Made by a program: the position numbers and the translations under genes. Positions 35,341 through 45,272 of a stretch of DNA of 64,000 nt are shown one piece after another. The notes below the pieces were generated by a model. It saw only the letters and a list, made by a program, of their open reading frames with translations, was not told the DNA's origin and searched no databases. This DNA comes from JAFDZO01 sp044226845 (GTDB lineage: Bacteria; Bacteroidota; Ignavibacteria; Tepidaquicellales; Tepidaquicellaceae): assembly GCA_044226845.1 (NCBI GenBank), contig JBGAGG010000008.1, positions 134,703-198,702 on the forward strand. The letters are read 5' to 3'. The stretch's first letter is position 1; the number at the start of each line of letters is the position of its first letter.

Positions 35341-36218
35341 TTACTTACCTCAAGCACTCTGTCGTTATCATTATAATCTTTAAAAAATTTCCCGGTAATA
35401 TTCGGGAAGTCTTTTAATAAATTCTCCAGATTTTTTTTCTGATTATAGGCAATTTCAAAAAAGAGCTTTCCTGTTATTACCGGACTTGAATACAGACCTA
35501 AAATCTTTTTGTAAAAAGTTAAACCGTCTTTATAATCCGTTAAAGAAATTGTCGGTTCATACTTATTTACTTCTTCGTTCAACCCTTCAAATTCTGCGTA
35601 AGGTATATACGGCGGATTCGATACAATATAATCTATATCTTTGTTAAACGTATCAATCTCAAAAATATCCTTTTCTACAAAAGAAATTTTTTCATTGCTC
35701 CCTTCTATCTTATCCAGATTATATGCTGAAACATCTAAAGCCTCTTTAGAAATATCTATAGCAACAATATTATATTTCATCCCAAGTTCATCAAGCTTCT
35801 TGCCTATGGCAATAGATATACAGCCCGAACCGGTTCCTATTTCCAAAATACTTAAATTTTCTTTCGGATTTTTTTTAATATCTTCTAAAACTTTTTCAAC
35901 AAGTATTTCTGTTTCCTGCCTGGGAATAAGCACCTGTTCATTTACTTTAAATCTGTATCCGTAAAAATATGCATGTCCTGTAATGTACTGGAGCGGTTCA
36001 TGATTTAATCTTCTCTTGAACCACTCCCTATATAAATCAAGTTCGTTTTTTGTTAGAGGCTTTTCAAAATCCAGATACAACTTCACCCTGTCGCAATCTA
36101 AAACTTCGCAGAGCATCAGTTCTACATTTAATCTTGGGTTTGCAATATTTTTTTTCGATAAAAGCTCTGTTGAAGATTTTATTATATCAAGTACTGTAGG
36201 GTTTGAAATTCTTTCCAT
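35337..36218 (-). CDS. prmC: Release factor glutamine methyltransferase
   Basis: A 293-residue PrmC/HemK: it methylates the GGQ glutamine of peptide release factors using S-adenosylmethionine. The SAM-binding loop is 'ILEIGTGSGCISIAIG', and the substrate motif 'NPPY' is in 'VSNPPYIP'. An N-terminal helical domain (about 1-85) binds release factor. It starts three bases after the upstream lipoprotein gene stop and overlaps dtd. Confidence 0.95.
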   Translation of the reverse strand: MERISNPTVLDIIKSSTELLSKKNIANPRLNVELMLCEVLDCDRVKLYLDFEKPLTKNELDLYREWFKRRLNHEPLQYITGHAYFYGYRFKVNEQVLIPRQETEILVEKVLEDIKKNPKENLSILEIGTGSGCISIAIGKKLDELGMKYNIVAIDISKEALDVSAYNLDKIEGSNEKISFVEKDIFEIDTFNKDIDYIVSNPPYIPYAEFEGLNEEVNKYEPTISLTDYKDGLTFYKKILGLYSSPVITGKLFFEIAYNQKKNLENLLKDFPNITGKFFKDYNDNDRVLEVSK

Positions 36219-36221
36219 CTT

Positions 36222-37895
36222 TTATCTGCCGGCGTTCATTGAATCATAAACAACTTTACCGTTAATTATTGTCATTAATACTTTTGTATCTAACAATTTT
36301 TTAGGGTCCGTTCCGAATATATCATTGGATATCACAACCATATCGCAGAACTTATCCTTCTCTATACTTCCTTTAATGCCCTCTTCAAATGAAGCAAAAG
36401 CTGCATAAGTGGTGTATGTTCTTAATGCCTCTACCATAGTAAGTTTTTGCTCAGTTCCGGGTAACGACATTACTGTATCTAACATCTGCCTAGTTGTGAG
36501 ATAATACATCTGAACAAACGGATTTATCTGATTGAACGGAAATTCAGAGCCTGTCAATATATACCCTGAAGACTTTAAAATTGAATTCCAAAGTCCTGCC
36601 TTCTTACTTACATCCGGATTTATAAGCTGCGGTATCAAAGGCATATCTGATAAACTCTTCTCCGGGTTTACGCTTGCAAGCACTTTCAGGTCTTTTAATC
36701 GGTTAACATCATTTTGCTCTGTAAATTCTACTGAGCTTAATATAGTTCTGTGATCTTTAAGATTTTTTTCTTTAATTACTTTTTCGATGGTGTTTAATAC
36801 TCCGTTAAATGCTCTATCACCAACTGTCTTCACAGAGAACTGAAAATTTTTATCAGATGCCTGTCTGAAAACTTTCTCTACTTCAAATTCATCACTGTAT
36901 GGAATTTTTCTTTTCGGCTCTTCCTTATAATCATCTTTCATTGCAGCATCCTGAATTTCAAATGCTCCGTCATAATCAAGACAGACTGAACGAACAGTCA
37001 GCTTATCTTTATAATTTACTTCAATACCTTTCTTTAAATAGTCTTCAAATAATTTATCATTCCCGGTAAGAATTGCATACATCCTTATAGGGAAATTTCC
37101 TTTATCTATCAGTTCTTTAAAAACTTCTATACCGCCTTCGGCGATATTTCTGTCATGAACTTCTGTAATTCCGTATTTCAAAAGTTCGTATGCGCCGCGC
37201 TGAACCTGTGTTGCCATTTCGTCATGCGATTGCTCAGGAAGTTTTTCCCTTATCAATAAAACTGCTGCATCGTAAAATGTTCCGTCAAGCTCCCCTTTTT
37301 CATCTTTACCGAATTCTCCGCCGGGAGGATTAGGTATGCTTTTATCTATACCTAATATGGTAAGCATCTTGGAATTCACAAAAGCGAAATCCATATTATA
37401 ATTAACAACGTAAATTCCGTTATCCTTTGATAATGAGTCCAGGAAAAATTTATTTATCCTGCTCGCTTCTGCATCAGAAATATAAAAATCATTCAAACCA
37501 AAGCAGCCCAGAATTTCATTTCCTTTGAGGGTTTTAACTCTTTCGGAAATTGCCTGTTTAACTTCAGCAAGATTTTTTGAATAAAATAAATTCACAAAGT
37601 TAAGATTTTGTGAGAAATCTATTATAGAACCGTTCGCATCAATTAATCCCGGAATAACAACTGCGCCTTTCAAATCAATAACATTTCCGCTGCCGTATTT
37701 ATCTGAAATTGCTTTCGTTGTGCCAGTTTCAAGTATCTTACCTTCCTTTACAGCAACGGCTTCAACAATAGTATTGTTGTTATCCATTGTGTATATTTTT
37801 CCGTTGATATAAACCGTATCAGGCTTTTTTGAACATGAAGATAAAGTCAGAATTAATAAGAATATAGCTGCAGTTTTAAGAATTTTTTTCACCAT
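36222..37895 (-). CDS. Amidohydrolase-like (YtcJ type) lipoprotein lacking metal ligands
   Basis: A 557-residue protein with lipobox 'LSSC' (lipidated C21) and a YtcJ/amidohydrolase_3 fold: 'GAVVIPGLIDANGS', 'YGITEVHDRN', 'VKTVGDRAFNG' and 'GSEFPFNQINPF'. In active members the first motif has HxH and the third an HxIGD His. Here they are N88/S90 and K356, and the 'EHxQ' His is S388. The metal site therefore appears absent and hydrolase activity unlikely. It leads a minus-strand operon with prmC, dtd, the DUF2520 gene and a barrel gene. Its location as an envelope lipoprotein is clear; the role is not. Confidence 0.8.
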   Translation of the reverse strand: MVKKILKTAAIFLLILTLSSCSKKPDTVYINGKIYTMDNNNTIVEAVAVKEGKILETGTTKAISDKYGSGNVIDLKGAVVIPGLIDANGSIIDFSQNLNFVNLFYSKNLAEVKQAISERVKTLKGNEILGCFGLNDFYISDAEASRINKFFLDSLSKDNGIYVVNYNMDFAFVNSKMLTILGIDKSIPNPPGGEFGKDEKGELDGTFYDAAVLLIREKLPEQSHDEMATQVQRGAYELLKYGITEVHDRNIAEGGIEVFKELIDKGNFPIRMYAILTGNDKLFEDYLKKGIEVNYKDKLTVRSVCLDYDGAFEIQDAAMKDDYKEEPKRKIPYSDEFEVEKVFRQASDKNFQFSVKTVGDRAFNGVLNTIEKVIKEKNLKDHRTILSSVEFTEQNDVNRLKDLKVLASVNPEKSLSDMPLIPQLINPDVSKKAGLWNSILKSSGYILTGSEFPFNQINPFVQMYYLTTRQMLDTVMSLPGTEQKLTMVEALRTYTTYAAFASFEEGIKGSIEKDKFCDMVVISNDIFGTDPKKLLDTKVLMTIINGKVVYDSMNAGR

Positions 37896-37987
37896 TTATA
37901 TTTATTTAAAGTATAATACTAATTTCGGATTTTAATTAAAATTTAATAATTTCTAGAGGGAAATTCGCAGATTTTAAGAAAGGTTTT

Positions 37988-38902
37988 TTATTTTTTCATC
38001 TCTGAAATTACTGCCCGCAGTCTTTTGAATTCATCAGTTATTCTTGATGCGTTGATCTGCCCGACGAATTGTTCTCCTGCATTTAAAGCTTTCCCGGCAT
38101 TAACGGCATCATTGATATCTATATATACCAGTGCAATCAGAATATAAGTTTCGCACAGCAGAAGCAAACTGTTCTGCCTTAAATAAATATCCAGTACTTC
38201 TTCATATATGTTTAATGCTTCGGAGTATTTTCTTTCAGCATGTTTTATTGAGCCAAGTATATTTTTTGCAAAAGCCAGGCTTTCTTCATCTTTAAATGTT
38301 TCTGTATACTTCTTTTTTATTTCAATCGCCTTAGTAATATATTCAGAAGCGAGTTCGATATTTTTAAGATTTTTTTCCGTTACAGCCAGATTTGTATACG
38401 TCGCCCCTAAACTTTTTATATCGTTTATTTTTTCTTTGATAGGGACTGACATAAGATAATATTTCTTTGCGGAGCTAAAATCATCCATAGAGTAATATAA
38501 ATTTCCAAGGTTATTCAGTATTTTTGCATGCACACTGTCATTTTTAAATTCTTCTGCTAAATTTAAACTCTTTTCCATATAAGCTAAAGCCTCGTTAAAA
38601 TTACCAAGATAATTATAGTTCATTCCTAAAAGGCTCAGTGTATTTATTTGTGATTCCATATTTTCCAGCTGTATATAAATTTTCAATGCTGATTTTAGAT
38701 TTTTTATACTCTCTTCATAATTACCCAGAACAATATAAACTCTTCCCAACTGAAACAATATCAAGGCTTCACCTTCAATATATTTTACATCCTGAGCCTG
38801 CTTTAATGCCCTTAGAAATGTATCTAATGCGATTTCAGGAGAATTTGCAACAACAGAAACTGCCCGCCTAATAAGTTTATCTATCTTTTGATTATCGGTC
38901 AA
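37988..38902 (-). CDS. Tetratricopeptide-repeat protein
   Basis: A 304-residue all-helical protein with about six TPR units, for example 'LGRVYIVLGNYEESIKNLKSA', 'LGMNYNYLGNFNEALAYMEKS' and 'LGNLYYSMDDFSSAKKYYLMS'. No signal peptide, enzyme domain or DNA-binding domain is visible, so it should be a cytoplasmic scaffold for protein interactions. It is 92 bases upstream of the lipoprotein gene and probably separate from it. Confidence 0.85.
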   Translation of the reverse strand: MTDNQKIDKLIRRAVSVVANSPEIALDTFLRALKQAQDVKYIEGEALILFQLGRVYIVLGNYEESIKNLKSALKIYIQLENMESQINTLSLLGMNYNYLGNFNEALAYMEKSLNLAEEFKNDSVHAKILNNLGNLYYSMDDFSSAKKYYLMSVPIKEKINDIKSLGATYTNLAVTEKNLKNIELASEYITKAIEIKKKYTETFKDEESLAFAKNILGSIKHAERKYSEALNIYEEVLDIYLRQNSLLLLCETYILIALVYIDINDAVNAGKALNAGEQFVGQINASRITDEFKRLRAVISEMKK

Positions 38903-39037
38903 AATTGATTAAAACATTAAATTTAGTACTTATTCAAAAATACTTTAATAAAAATCTACATTCATCGCAATATTTTACCTCATATTCGTAATTTCTCCCT
39001 TGAGAAAATTTTAAAAAATGAGTATCTTGTTAATTCT

Positions 39038-39111
39038 GCCGGAGTAGCTCAGGTGGTTAGAGCGTCGGAATCATAATCCGCAGGTCGGGGGTTCAAGTCC
39101 CTCCTCCGGTA
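39038..39111 (+). tRNA. tRNA-Met (elongator type), anticodon CAT
   Basis: A 74-base cloverleaf: acceptor 39038-39044 with 39104-39110, D arm GCTC/GAGC, anticodon loop ATCATAA, T arm GGGGG/CCCTC, discriminator A. The first acceptor pair is G-T (wobble) and the anticodon stem top pair (T-C) is mismatched. It lacks the initiator GGG/CCC stem, so it is not tRNA-fMet. A CAT anticodon can also mean tRNA-Ile2 (lysidine-modified); the sequence fits elongator Met better, but this was not proved. CCA is not encoded. Confidence 0.85.
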
Positions 39112-39181
39112 CACTTTTCTTCAATACTTTTTCCCTTATCACAATCAACTTTAATTTGTATTTTAAAGCAATTAACCACAG

Positions 39182-42070
39182 GTGAAATTGAAAATACTTG
39201 CTTTAAGCCAGGACATATCTCTTCTGAATGTCATCGATTACATTCTTTATAAAGACAACAAAATTGTAAAATCCACCTCTTTTGAAAATCTGGATGTAGA
39301 GCTGAATAGCTTCGATCTGATGATAATCGATCTGCCCTACTGGCAAAGCAATTCAAATATAAATAAAGTTCTGCTGGCATATAATAATATTCCTATAATT
39401 ATTCTTACCGAGGATAAATCGTCTTCCCTTATTTCAATTTTAAAAAATGATTTTCATGTAAGAACCGTACTTAAAGAACCCTTAAGCAAAAAAGAATTAA
39501 AGGAAACCATAAAAGAGCTTGGCAAAAAGAAAAAACATAAAAAAGATAAAGACAGAAGCGAAGAAATAATTGATAACTTTTATTCTTCCCCTGTTGAAGA
39601 ACTTGTAAACAAAAGTGAAGTTATATTTTTCAGAATAACAGATTTACAGGAAAAAAGAATTGAGTTTATTTCAGATAATTTTAAGAATGTTTTAGGCTTA
39701 AATGATAATATAGGCAACCTTAAAGATCTGACTGATGAAAATGAAATTCCTTTTATATCACAATCAGAACCAAATTACACATTAATATATAAATTAAAAA
39801 ATAACTCATCGTTTAAAGTTGTTAAAGAAACGGGGAAAGGAATATTTGATGCTAATAAATATCTTACTAACGTTGAAGGCACCATTACCGACTACACTGA
39901 AACTTTTCTAAAGAATAAACTTCTGAAATTATTAACCATATTTTTAAATTCTGAAAATTCTTTGTTGGATACTTCGGAATTTATAAGAAGTGTTATTCAT
40001 AATTTCTCGCAGGAAATCCCCAAGGAGCTTGTTCAGCTCAGCGTATTTTTTTCAAATAAAGACTTTTTTGCAAAGGATTTTATTACTACTGATTTTCTCG
40101 TAACAGGAGATATTAATTCAGAGGATAAAAAACTCGGAGAAGTTCTCTTATTTTCTTTGAATAATAATTTTGATGAGATCCTGAAAGAGTTTTCAACAAT
40201 TCTTGCTGCTCTTATATTTTACCGTTATCAGATTGAAAACGTAAATGCAAAATATACAGATGAAACTTTAAAATTAAAGCAGAACTTATCAGCAATTTCC
40301 GAAAGACTCACTCAGGCAGAAACTGCATTCCATGATAAAGCAAGCTCATACGATAACTTGAACGAGTTATTCGGTTCAGCCATGAGAGATTTTAAAACAA
40401 TATCTTCAAAGCTGAACAGAACTGTAATTTTATTCGAAACTAATGCTGACGGAAAATTTTTATCTGCTAATGAAAATTATTACAGGGCAGTTGCTACGGA
40501 CAGAGCTGCTTTAGCAGGAAAGTACTTTGATGATATTTTTGAAAATACAAGCTGGCAGAATTTCCAGTTCGAATTTTTTAATAATTCGAATCAGGAAATC
40601 CTGCTAAAGCAAAAAAATAAAGAAGGCAAAGCTTTTTATTTCAGTTTTCATATATCAAGGGAAGAAAGCGATAGCGGATATAAATTTGTTTTCTACGGTA
40701 AAGATAAAACAGAAGCAAAATCACTCGAGATTGAATTAGGTAAACAAATAAGTGAATATAACTCTAAAGTTACAGAGCTTATAGACGCAAAAAAAGCAAA
40801 CGAATTGCTTTGGGAAGAAATGAATATTCTCAGAGAGGAGCTTAAAACAAAAGATGAAGTTATAAAAAAACAGGAAAAGAAACTATTAAAAGTTGAAGAG
40901 GACTTAAAAGAAAAACAGGAACAGGAAGAAATGAATATTCTCAGAGAGGAGCTTAAAACAAAAGATGAAGTTATAAAAAAACAGGAAAAGAAACTATTAA
41001 AAGTTGAAGAGGACTTAAAAGAAAAACAGGAACAGATACAGGTTACTAAAAAAGCCGGACCGGAATACAGCTTAGATAAACCCGAAGTGGAAGAAATTTT
41101 TAAGGAAGATGTAGAACAAAAAATTGAAGAAGCAAAAGAAATTATTGAGGAAACCAAAGACGAGAACGAAGCAATATTTAAAAATCTAAGAGGCATTGAT
41201 TTTAAAATCGGGCTGGCAAATGCATACGATAACATAGATACGTACAATGAAATCCTTGTAAATTTTGAAAACGATTATGACGGCTTTACAAACGACATTA
41301 AAGGAATGTATCTGGTAAATGACAACGAATATATAAAATCAAGACTGCTTACTTTAGCAGAGGAATCAAAATATATCGGAGCCGAAGATTTGGAAAAATC
41401 AGCGCACCTTTTCCATGACAAGCTTAATGATAACAAAATAAATAACTTCGATTTTGAACTGTCAGTCTTAGGAGTTCATCTGAATTTCACTCTGGAATCA
41501 ATCAGAAAATATAAGGATGAGTATTCATTACTTGACCCAAAACTGAAAAATGAAGAGGAAGAAGTTTTAATTGAAAATAATTTATCACAAGAATTAGAAA
41601 AGGAACCGGTAGTATTTGATACCTTTGCTGAAAGTAAAGTTGAAGATGAAGTTATTGAGCAGCCTAAATTAAGCATCAGCCTTGCTCCGGAAAAAACTGA
41701 AACACCTCAGAATGTGACAGAAGAGTTTATATCTGAAGACATTGTTGAAGAAAATAAATCTATAGAAGACATCACGGAAGAAATTCATTCACAGGAAGAA
41801 TCTGAGGAAGTGATTAAAACTGACGAAATTGAATCTCAAATGGTTGAGACTAGTACTCAGCCCGACTCTGCTTTTACTATACTCATTAAAGATCTGAAAA
41901 AATCAATCGAGAGCTCCGAAGATATTTCAGTACTAAAAGAAAAATTATTCAAACTTAAGTTTGAGAATAACAATTTCGATAATATAGAAAGAATAGAAGC
42001 GCTTGAATCAGGCATTGAAAGCGGAAACCATAGCGGAGCTATTTCTATTCTGAAAGAACTAAAATCTTAA
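39182..42070 (+). CDS. Degenerate receiver/PAS/GAF/HPt-like signalling scaffold
   Basis: A 962-residue protein with GTG start. Residues 1-115 form a response-regulator fold with D50 in 'FDLMIIDL' and T76, but the acidic pocket after beta-1 is S9-Q10-D11 and the KP pair is E99-P100. A GAF-like segment (about 245-345), a PAS-like segment (about 400-505) and a coiled coil (about 510-620) follow. Residues 665-778 match an HPt domain ('GIDFKIGLANAYDN', 'YIGAEDLEKSAHLF'), yet the phospho-acceptor position is L723. An acidic tail completes it. A perfect 111-base internal duplication lies in the coiled coil. No kinase domain is present. Confidence 0.65.
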   Translation: MKLKILALSQDISLLNVIDYILYKDNKIVKSTSFENLDVELNSFDLMIIDLPYWQSNSNINKVLLAYNNIPIIILTEDKSSSLISILKNDFHVRTVLKEPLSKKELKETIKELGKKKKHKKDKDRSEEIIDNFYSSPVEELVNKSEVIFFRITDLQEKRIEFISDNFKNVLGLNDNIGNLKDLTDENEIPFISQSEPNYTLIYKLKNNSSFKVVKETGKGIFDANKYLTNVEGTITDYTETFLKNKLLKLLTIFLNSENSLLDTSEFIRSVIHNFSQEIPKELVQLSVFFSNKDFFAKDFITTDFLVTGDINSEDKKLGEVLLFSLNNNFDEILKEFSTILAALIFYRYQIENVNAKYTDETLKLKQNLSAISERLTQAETAFHDKASSYDNLNELFGSAMRDFKTISSKLNRTVILFETNADGKFLSANENYYRAVATDRAALAGKYFDDIFENTSWQNFQFEFFNNSNQEILLKQKNKEGKAFYFSFHISREESDSGYKFVFYGKDKTEAKSLEIELGKQISEYNSKVTELIDAKKANELLWEEMNILREELKTKDEVIKKQEKKLLKVEEDLKEKQEQEEMNILREELKTKDEVIKKQEKKLLKVEEDLKEKQEQIQVTKKAGPEYSLDKPEVEEIFKEDVEQKIEEAKEIIEETKDENEAIFKNLRGIDFKIGLANAYDNIDTYNEILVNFENDYDGFTNDIKGMYLVNDNEYIKSRLLTLAEESKYIGAEDLEKSAHLFHDKLNDNKINNFDFELSVLGVHLNFTLESIRKYKDEYSLLDPKLKNEEEEVLIENNLSQELEKEPVVFDTFAESKVEDEVIEQPKLSISLAPEKTETPQNVTEEFISEDIVEENKSIEDITEEIHSQEESEEVIKTDEIESQMVETSTQPDSAFTILIKDLKKSIESSEDISVLKEKLFKLKFENNNFDNIERIEALESGIESGNHSGAISILKELKS
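40813..41034 (+). repeat. Perfect 111-bp tandem duplication inside the scaffold gene
   Basis: Bases 40813-40923 and 40924-41034 are identical over all 111 positions (37 codons), extending coiled-coil residues from 'EEMNILREEL' through 'DLKEKQEQ'. The repeat keeps the reading frame and the heptad pattern. The lack of any substitution suggests a recent duplication or an assembly artefact. Confidence 0.85.
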
Positions 42071-42100
42071 TTTTAACCTTAAGCAAAATCTTATTCAAAA

Positions 42101-43624
42101 TCATTCCGCATTTTCCGGTAAGCCCGGCTTTACAAAAATCACTTTTTCTTTTTCAAGTATTACAGTCCCCTCTCTGAATCCTTTTTTCTTCTTTACATAT
42201 TTTCTTTCCGTATATGCTACCGGCACATTGCCGCCGTTACGCGCCTTGCTGTAATAAGCAGCTATAGATGCTGCCGATAAAATATATTTTTTATCAATTT
42301 CTTTTTTATTTCCTGTTTTTAATACTGTATGTGAGCCGCTGAATCCACGCACGTGAAACCATAAATCATTGTGAGCCGAGTAATGCATAGTCAGCAGATC
42401 GTTTGTTGCGCTATCCTTTCCAACCCATACTTCTAAATCTTCAGCAACTTTAAATTTCCGGAACTTATTCGTCTCATCATCTCTTATTTTTTCTTCTTTC
42501 ACTGCTAATTTTCTTAAATTTTTATAATCTTCGTTATTTTTTATTAACTCAATTTCTTCCTCTATTTTCTTCTTATTGTTTTCAGCATCTGCAAGTTTTT
42601 TTTCGATTAATTCAACCGAGCCTTTTTGTTTTTTATATTTCTCATAATAGTTTTTAGCATTTTCCTGTGGGGAAAGGTTTTCTTTAAGCTTAATAGAAAT
42701 CAATTCTGTTTCATCTTCTGCTTCAAATATTATATCGCCTTTTTTTATCTTCCATATATTCTCCATTATTTTATCACCGTACAGCTTGTACTTATGAGAT
42801 TCACCTATATTCTGCAGCTGAGTTTTCAGACTTAACACATTTTTTTCTGACTGCTTTAGCTTCTTGCTCAGTCCGCTTAAAACTTCCTGCTTAGCCTCAT
42901 TAAAATTCTTTTCTTTATTTCTGTATTTAATCCAGTTGAGAAGAAGAGCATTTATATTTTCACTTTCAGATTTTTCGTAGTCAATTTCATTTGCAGCCTT
43001 ACCCTCTATTTCAAAAAATGATGCAAAAATTTTTTCTCCTGCCCTGTATAAATAATACTTGGGAGCTGCATACAAATCTTTCAGTTTTTCTAAATCAGAA
43101 ATATTTAAATAAGCTTCTTTGCCGAACTTACTTAGCTCTCTTTTCATCACGTCTGTATCATCTCTCTTATCAACAAATATTTCACTGATAGATTTACCTG
43201 CAAAGTCCTTATTACTCTTATAAGAGTTTACAACAATTCCATTCTGAACAAAAAAACAATTTTGTTTATTATTTACAAAGTTAAAAAGTAAGCATGAACT
43301 ATCGTCAAAAAAAATGCTGATTAACCTGTCATCATTTACCTGTGCAACATACGATATTTTTTTTCCGAAACATTCTTCCATTATTAGTGCAATATTCTTT
43401 GAAGGAAGAAAAAAATTATCTCTTTTTATTAAATAAGTAAAATCGTTTTCAATGCTGTACTCTAGCATTATTTGTTTATCACCGCTCACACATTCTATAT
43501 GCAGTCTGTCTTTTTCAAATGTACTTATACTTTGAATTTCAAAACCGGTAAGTTCCTTGTTTAGATACTCCGCCTGCTTTTCAAGTATATAAAAATTATT
43601 AATGCGTGAAATCATAGTAAACAA
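42101..43624 (-). CDS. rqcH: NFACT protein, RqcH-like
   Basis: A 507-residue NFACT-family protein. The N-terminal domain contains 'VNDDRLISIFF', where the Asp-Arg pair matches the DR motif needed by RqcH for nascent-chain tailing. A long coiled coil (about 225-370) and a C-terminal NFACT-R (DUF814) domain with 'LTMHYSAHNDLWFHVRGFSGSH' follow. RqcH binds stalled 50S subunits and adds alanine tails to the trapped chain for degradation. It is monocistronic and divergent from the barrel gene at 43728. Confidence 0.88.
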   Translation of the reverse strand: MFTMISRINNFYILEKQAEYLNKELTGFEIQSISTFEKDRLHIECVSGDKQIMLEYSIENDFTYLIKRDNFFLPSKNIALIMEECFGKKISYVAQVNDDRLISIFFDDSSCLLFNFVNNKQNCFFVQNGIVVNSYKSNKDFAGKSISEIFVDKRDDTDVMKRELSKFGKEAYLNISDLEKLKDLYAAPKYYLYRAGEKIFASFFEIEGKAANEIDYEKSESENINALLLNWIKYRNKEKNFNEAKQEVLSGLSKKLKQSEKNVLSLKTQLQNIGESHKYKLYGDKIMENIWKIKKGDIIFEAEDETELISIKLKENLSPQENAKNYYEKYKKQKGSVELIEKKLADAENNKKKIEEEIELIKNNEDYKNLRKLAVKEEKIRDDETNKFRKFKVAEDLEVWVGKDSATNDLLTMHYSAHNDLWFHVRGFSGSHTVLKTGNKKEIDKKYILSAASIAAYYSKARNGGNVPVAYTERKYVKKKKGFREGTVILEKEKVIFVKPGLPENAE

Positions 43625-43727
43625 TTTTGTATATATGCTTTATAATTACAATTCAAAAACTTTTTTTGAATTGATTATAAATATACGCAGTAATAATTTA
43701 TTAATATCTTAATTTATCAAATCCCAC

Positions 43728-45122
43728 ATGAGAAATATCTTAGCTTTTATTTTTCTTTTACTGTCATTAACAACTACTTACGGGCAAAATATTTATAAAG
43801 ACTATAGTTTACTTGATACAATTCAGGGCGAAAAACTTAGTCTGGGAACAAGCGGATTTTCCTACTCTCACTCAAGCGAATATGGAAATTCCTTAAACCT
43901 AAATTTGAATGCGGTTTATTCCAAATGGAAGTACGACCCCAAACTGTTATATTATTTTCAGGCAAATGCTTATTCATATTATAATCGTACAAGTTACAAT
44001 GACGGCTTTGTAATTGACGGCGCACAAGATCTCAATAGAGATTATAACTATGAAAATATAAATCTTATGTATGCCGGTGCCGGTGCCTCATATTACGTTC
44101 AGCCAAGAAAACTATTTTTTTCAGCAGCTTTTTCAGCCGAGCTTAGGAATGTAAATGCAAATTATTATCAGAGTGAAAGTTATACCAGCAACAGAGGGCA
44201 GGGATATTTGTGGACAGGTATTGGTTATGGCAGGATTGATAATGCCGAAGGCTTGGCTCAAGCGATGAATGTCTCAGAGGCACTTCTGACTAACAATGTA
44301 ATCAAAGGAAAATTATCTCAAGCAACTCTTAAAGAAATAAACAGCAAGCTTTTTAAATTCCGCAATCTGAATTATCTGAATAAATATATTGATGATGCAT
44401 CAATTATGTTGATGAAAGATATTGAATCAGTATTGCTAAAGAATAATGAAATAGACCGTCCGCTCGATACGGAGAATGCTGTAAGGCTATATCAGGTAAT
44501 AATGAATACAAGCCGAAGATATTTTTATTATCCCAAATATATAGGTTCGCAAATTGAAGTCCAGCTTCAAACACAGGCATTCAGCAATGAAAAGCCTACA
44601 GAAAATTATCTCAAAATTGGCGGAGTTTATGGGTATCCGGTATCGGATAATACCAATCTGCTGATAACGGCTGCTTACAGACGAATGCTTAATGAAGATG
44701 GCAGCGGCTACTTTTATCAGTTTCCGTCCTATTATTCGTTTTATAGCGCAATCCCTGATTACTTCAACAATCAGATAAGTAGCGGACAACATGAAGTTGG
44801 AGTATATTCAAATAACTATAATGTAAGTTTAAGAGGTCACAGTTCTCAATTCAGTTTAGGATTTAACATTACACATTCATTGAACAGCACTGCAGGACTA
44901 AACTTTAAAGCCGATTATTATTACTATCCGTCAAATTCAAAATTAAACTATGTTTACAATTATTATGATCTAAACAAAGACGAATTCACTTTGAATGCCT
45001 CAGGTCAGCTTGATTATAATATATATTCGCAATTATTTTCGCATCTGAATTTAGGATTAGTAAAATCATCCAATAGGACTATATTTGGCGTTTCATTGGG
45101 TTTTGAGTATTTAATTTTTTAG
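43728..45122 (+). CDS. Exported outer-membrane protein, function unknown
   Basis: A 464-residue protein with a signal peptide (1-19). The mature part is very rich in Tyr, Asn and Ser and alternates strands such as 'YFQANAYSYYNRTSYND' and 'LNFKADYYYYPSNSKLNY', suggesting a beta-barrel of roughly 16 strands. A short helical insertion (about 180-260) separates two halves. The C-terminus ends in Phe ('EYLIF'), the barrel assembly signal. No family was recognised; transporters and adhesins of this look exist. Confidence 0.6.
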   Translation: MRNILAFIFLLLSLTTTYGQNIYKDYSLLDTIQGEKLSLGTSGFSYSHSSEYGNSLNLNLNAVYSKWKYDPKLLYYFQANAYSYYNRTSYNDGFVIDGAQDLNRDYNYENINLMYAGAGASYYVQPRKLFFSAAFSAELRNVNANYYQSESYTSNRGQGYLWTGIGYGRIDNAEGLAQAMNVSEALLTNNVIKGKLSQATLKEINSKLFKFRNLNYLNKYIDDASIMLMKDIESVLLKNNEIDRPLDTENAVRLYQVIMNTSRRYFYYPKYIGSQIEVQLQTQAFSNEKPTENYLKIGGVYGYPVSDNTNLLITAAYRRMLNEDGSGYFYQFPSYYSFYSAIPDYFNNQISSGQHEVGVYSNNYNVSLRGHSSQFSLGFNITHSLNSTAGLNFKADYYYYPSNSKLNYVYNYYDLNKDEFTLNASGQLDYNIYSQLFSHLNLGLVKSSNRTIFGVSLGFEYLIF

Positions 45123-45272
45123 CTATTTTGCAACACACTTTCTGCAAATTAATCTGCAAATTAACCACTATATATTTATAGTAGTTATGCAGAAAATTTA
45201 AAGTGAAATATCTTGACATATTAATTTATAAGATGTAATTTTATTCATTCTTATAAATTAAAATCTTCTCTT

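Noticed and set aside
39038..39111. tRNA-Ile2 instead of elongator tRNA-Met
   Set aside because: Both have CAT anticodons; the loop and stem sequences are closer to elongator Met as remembered, but lysidine identity was not tested.
40693..41247. 184-residue Ser/Phe-rich ORF on the minus strand
   Set aside because: It is the antisense of the Lys/Glu coiled coil of the scaffold gene, and its repeat simply mirrors the 111-bp duplication.
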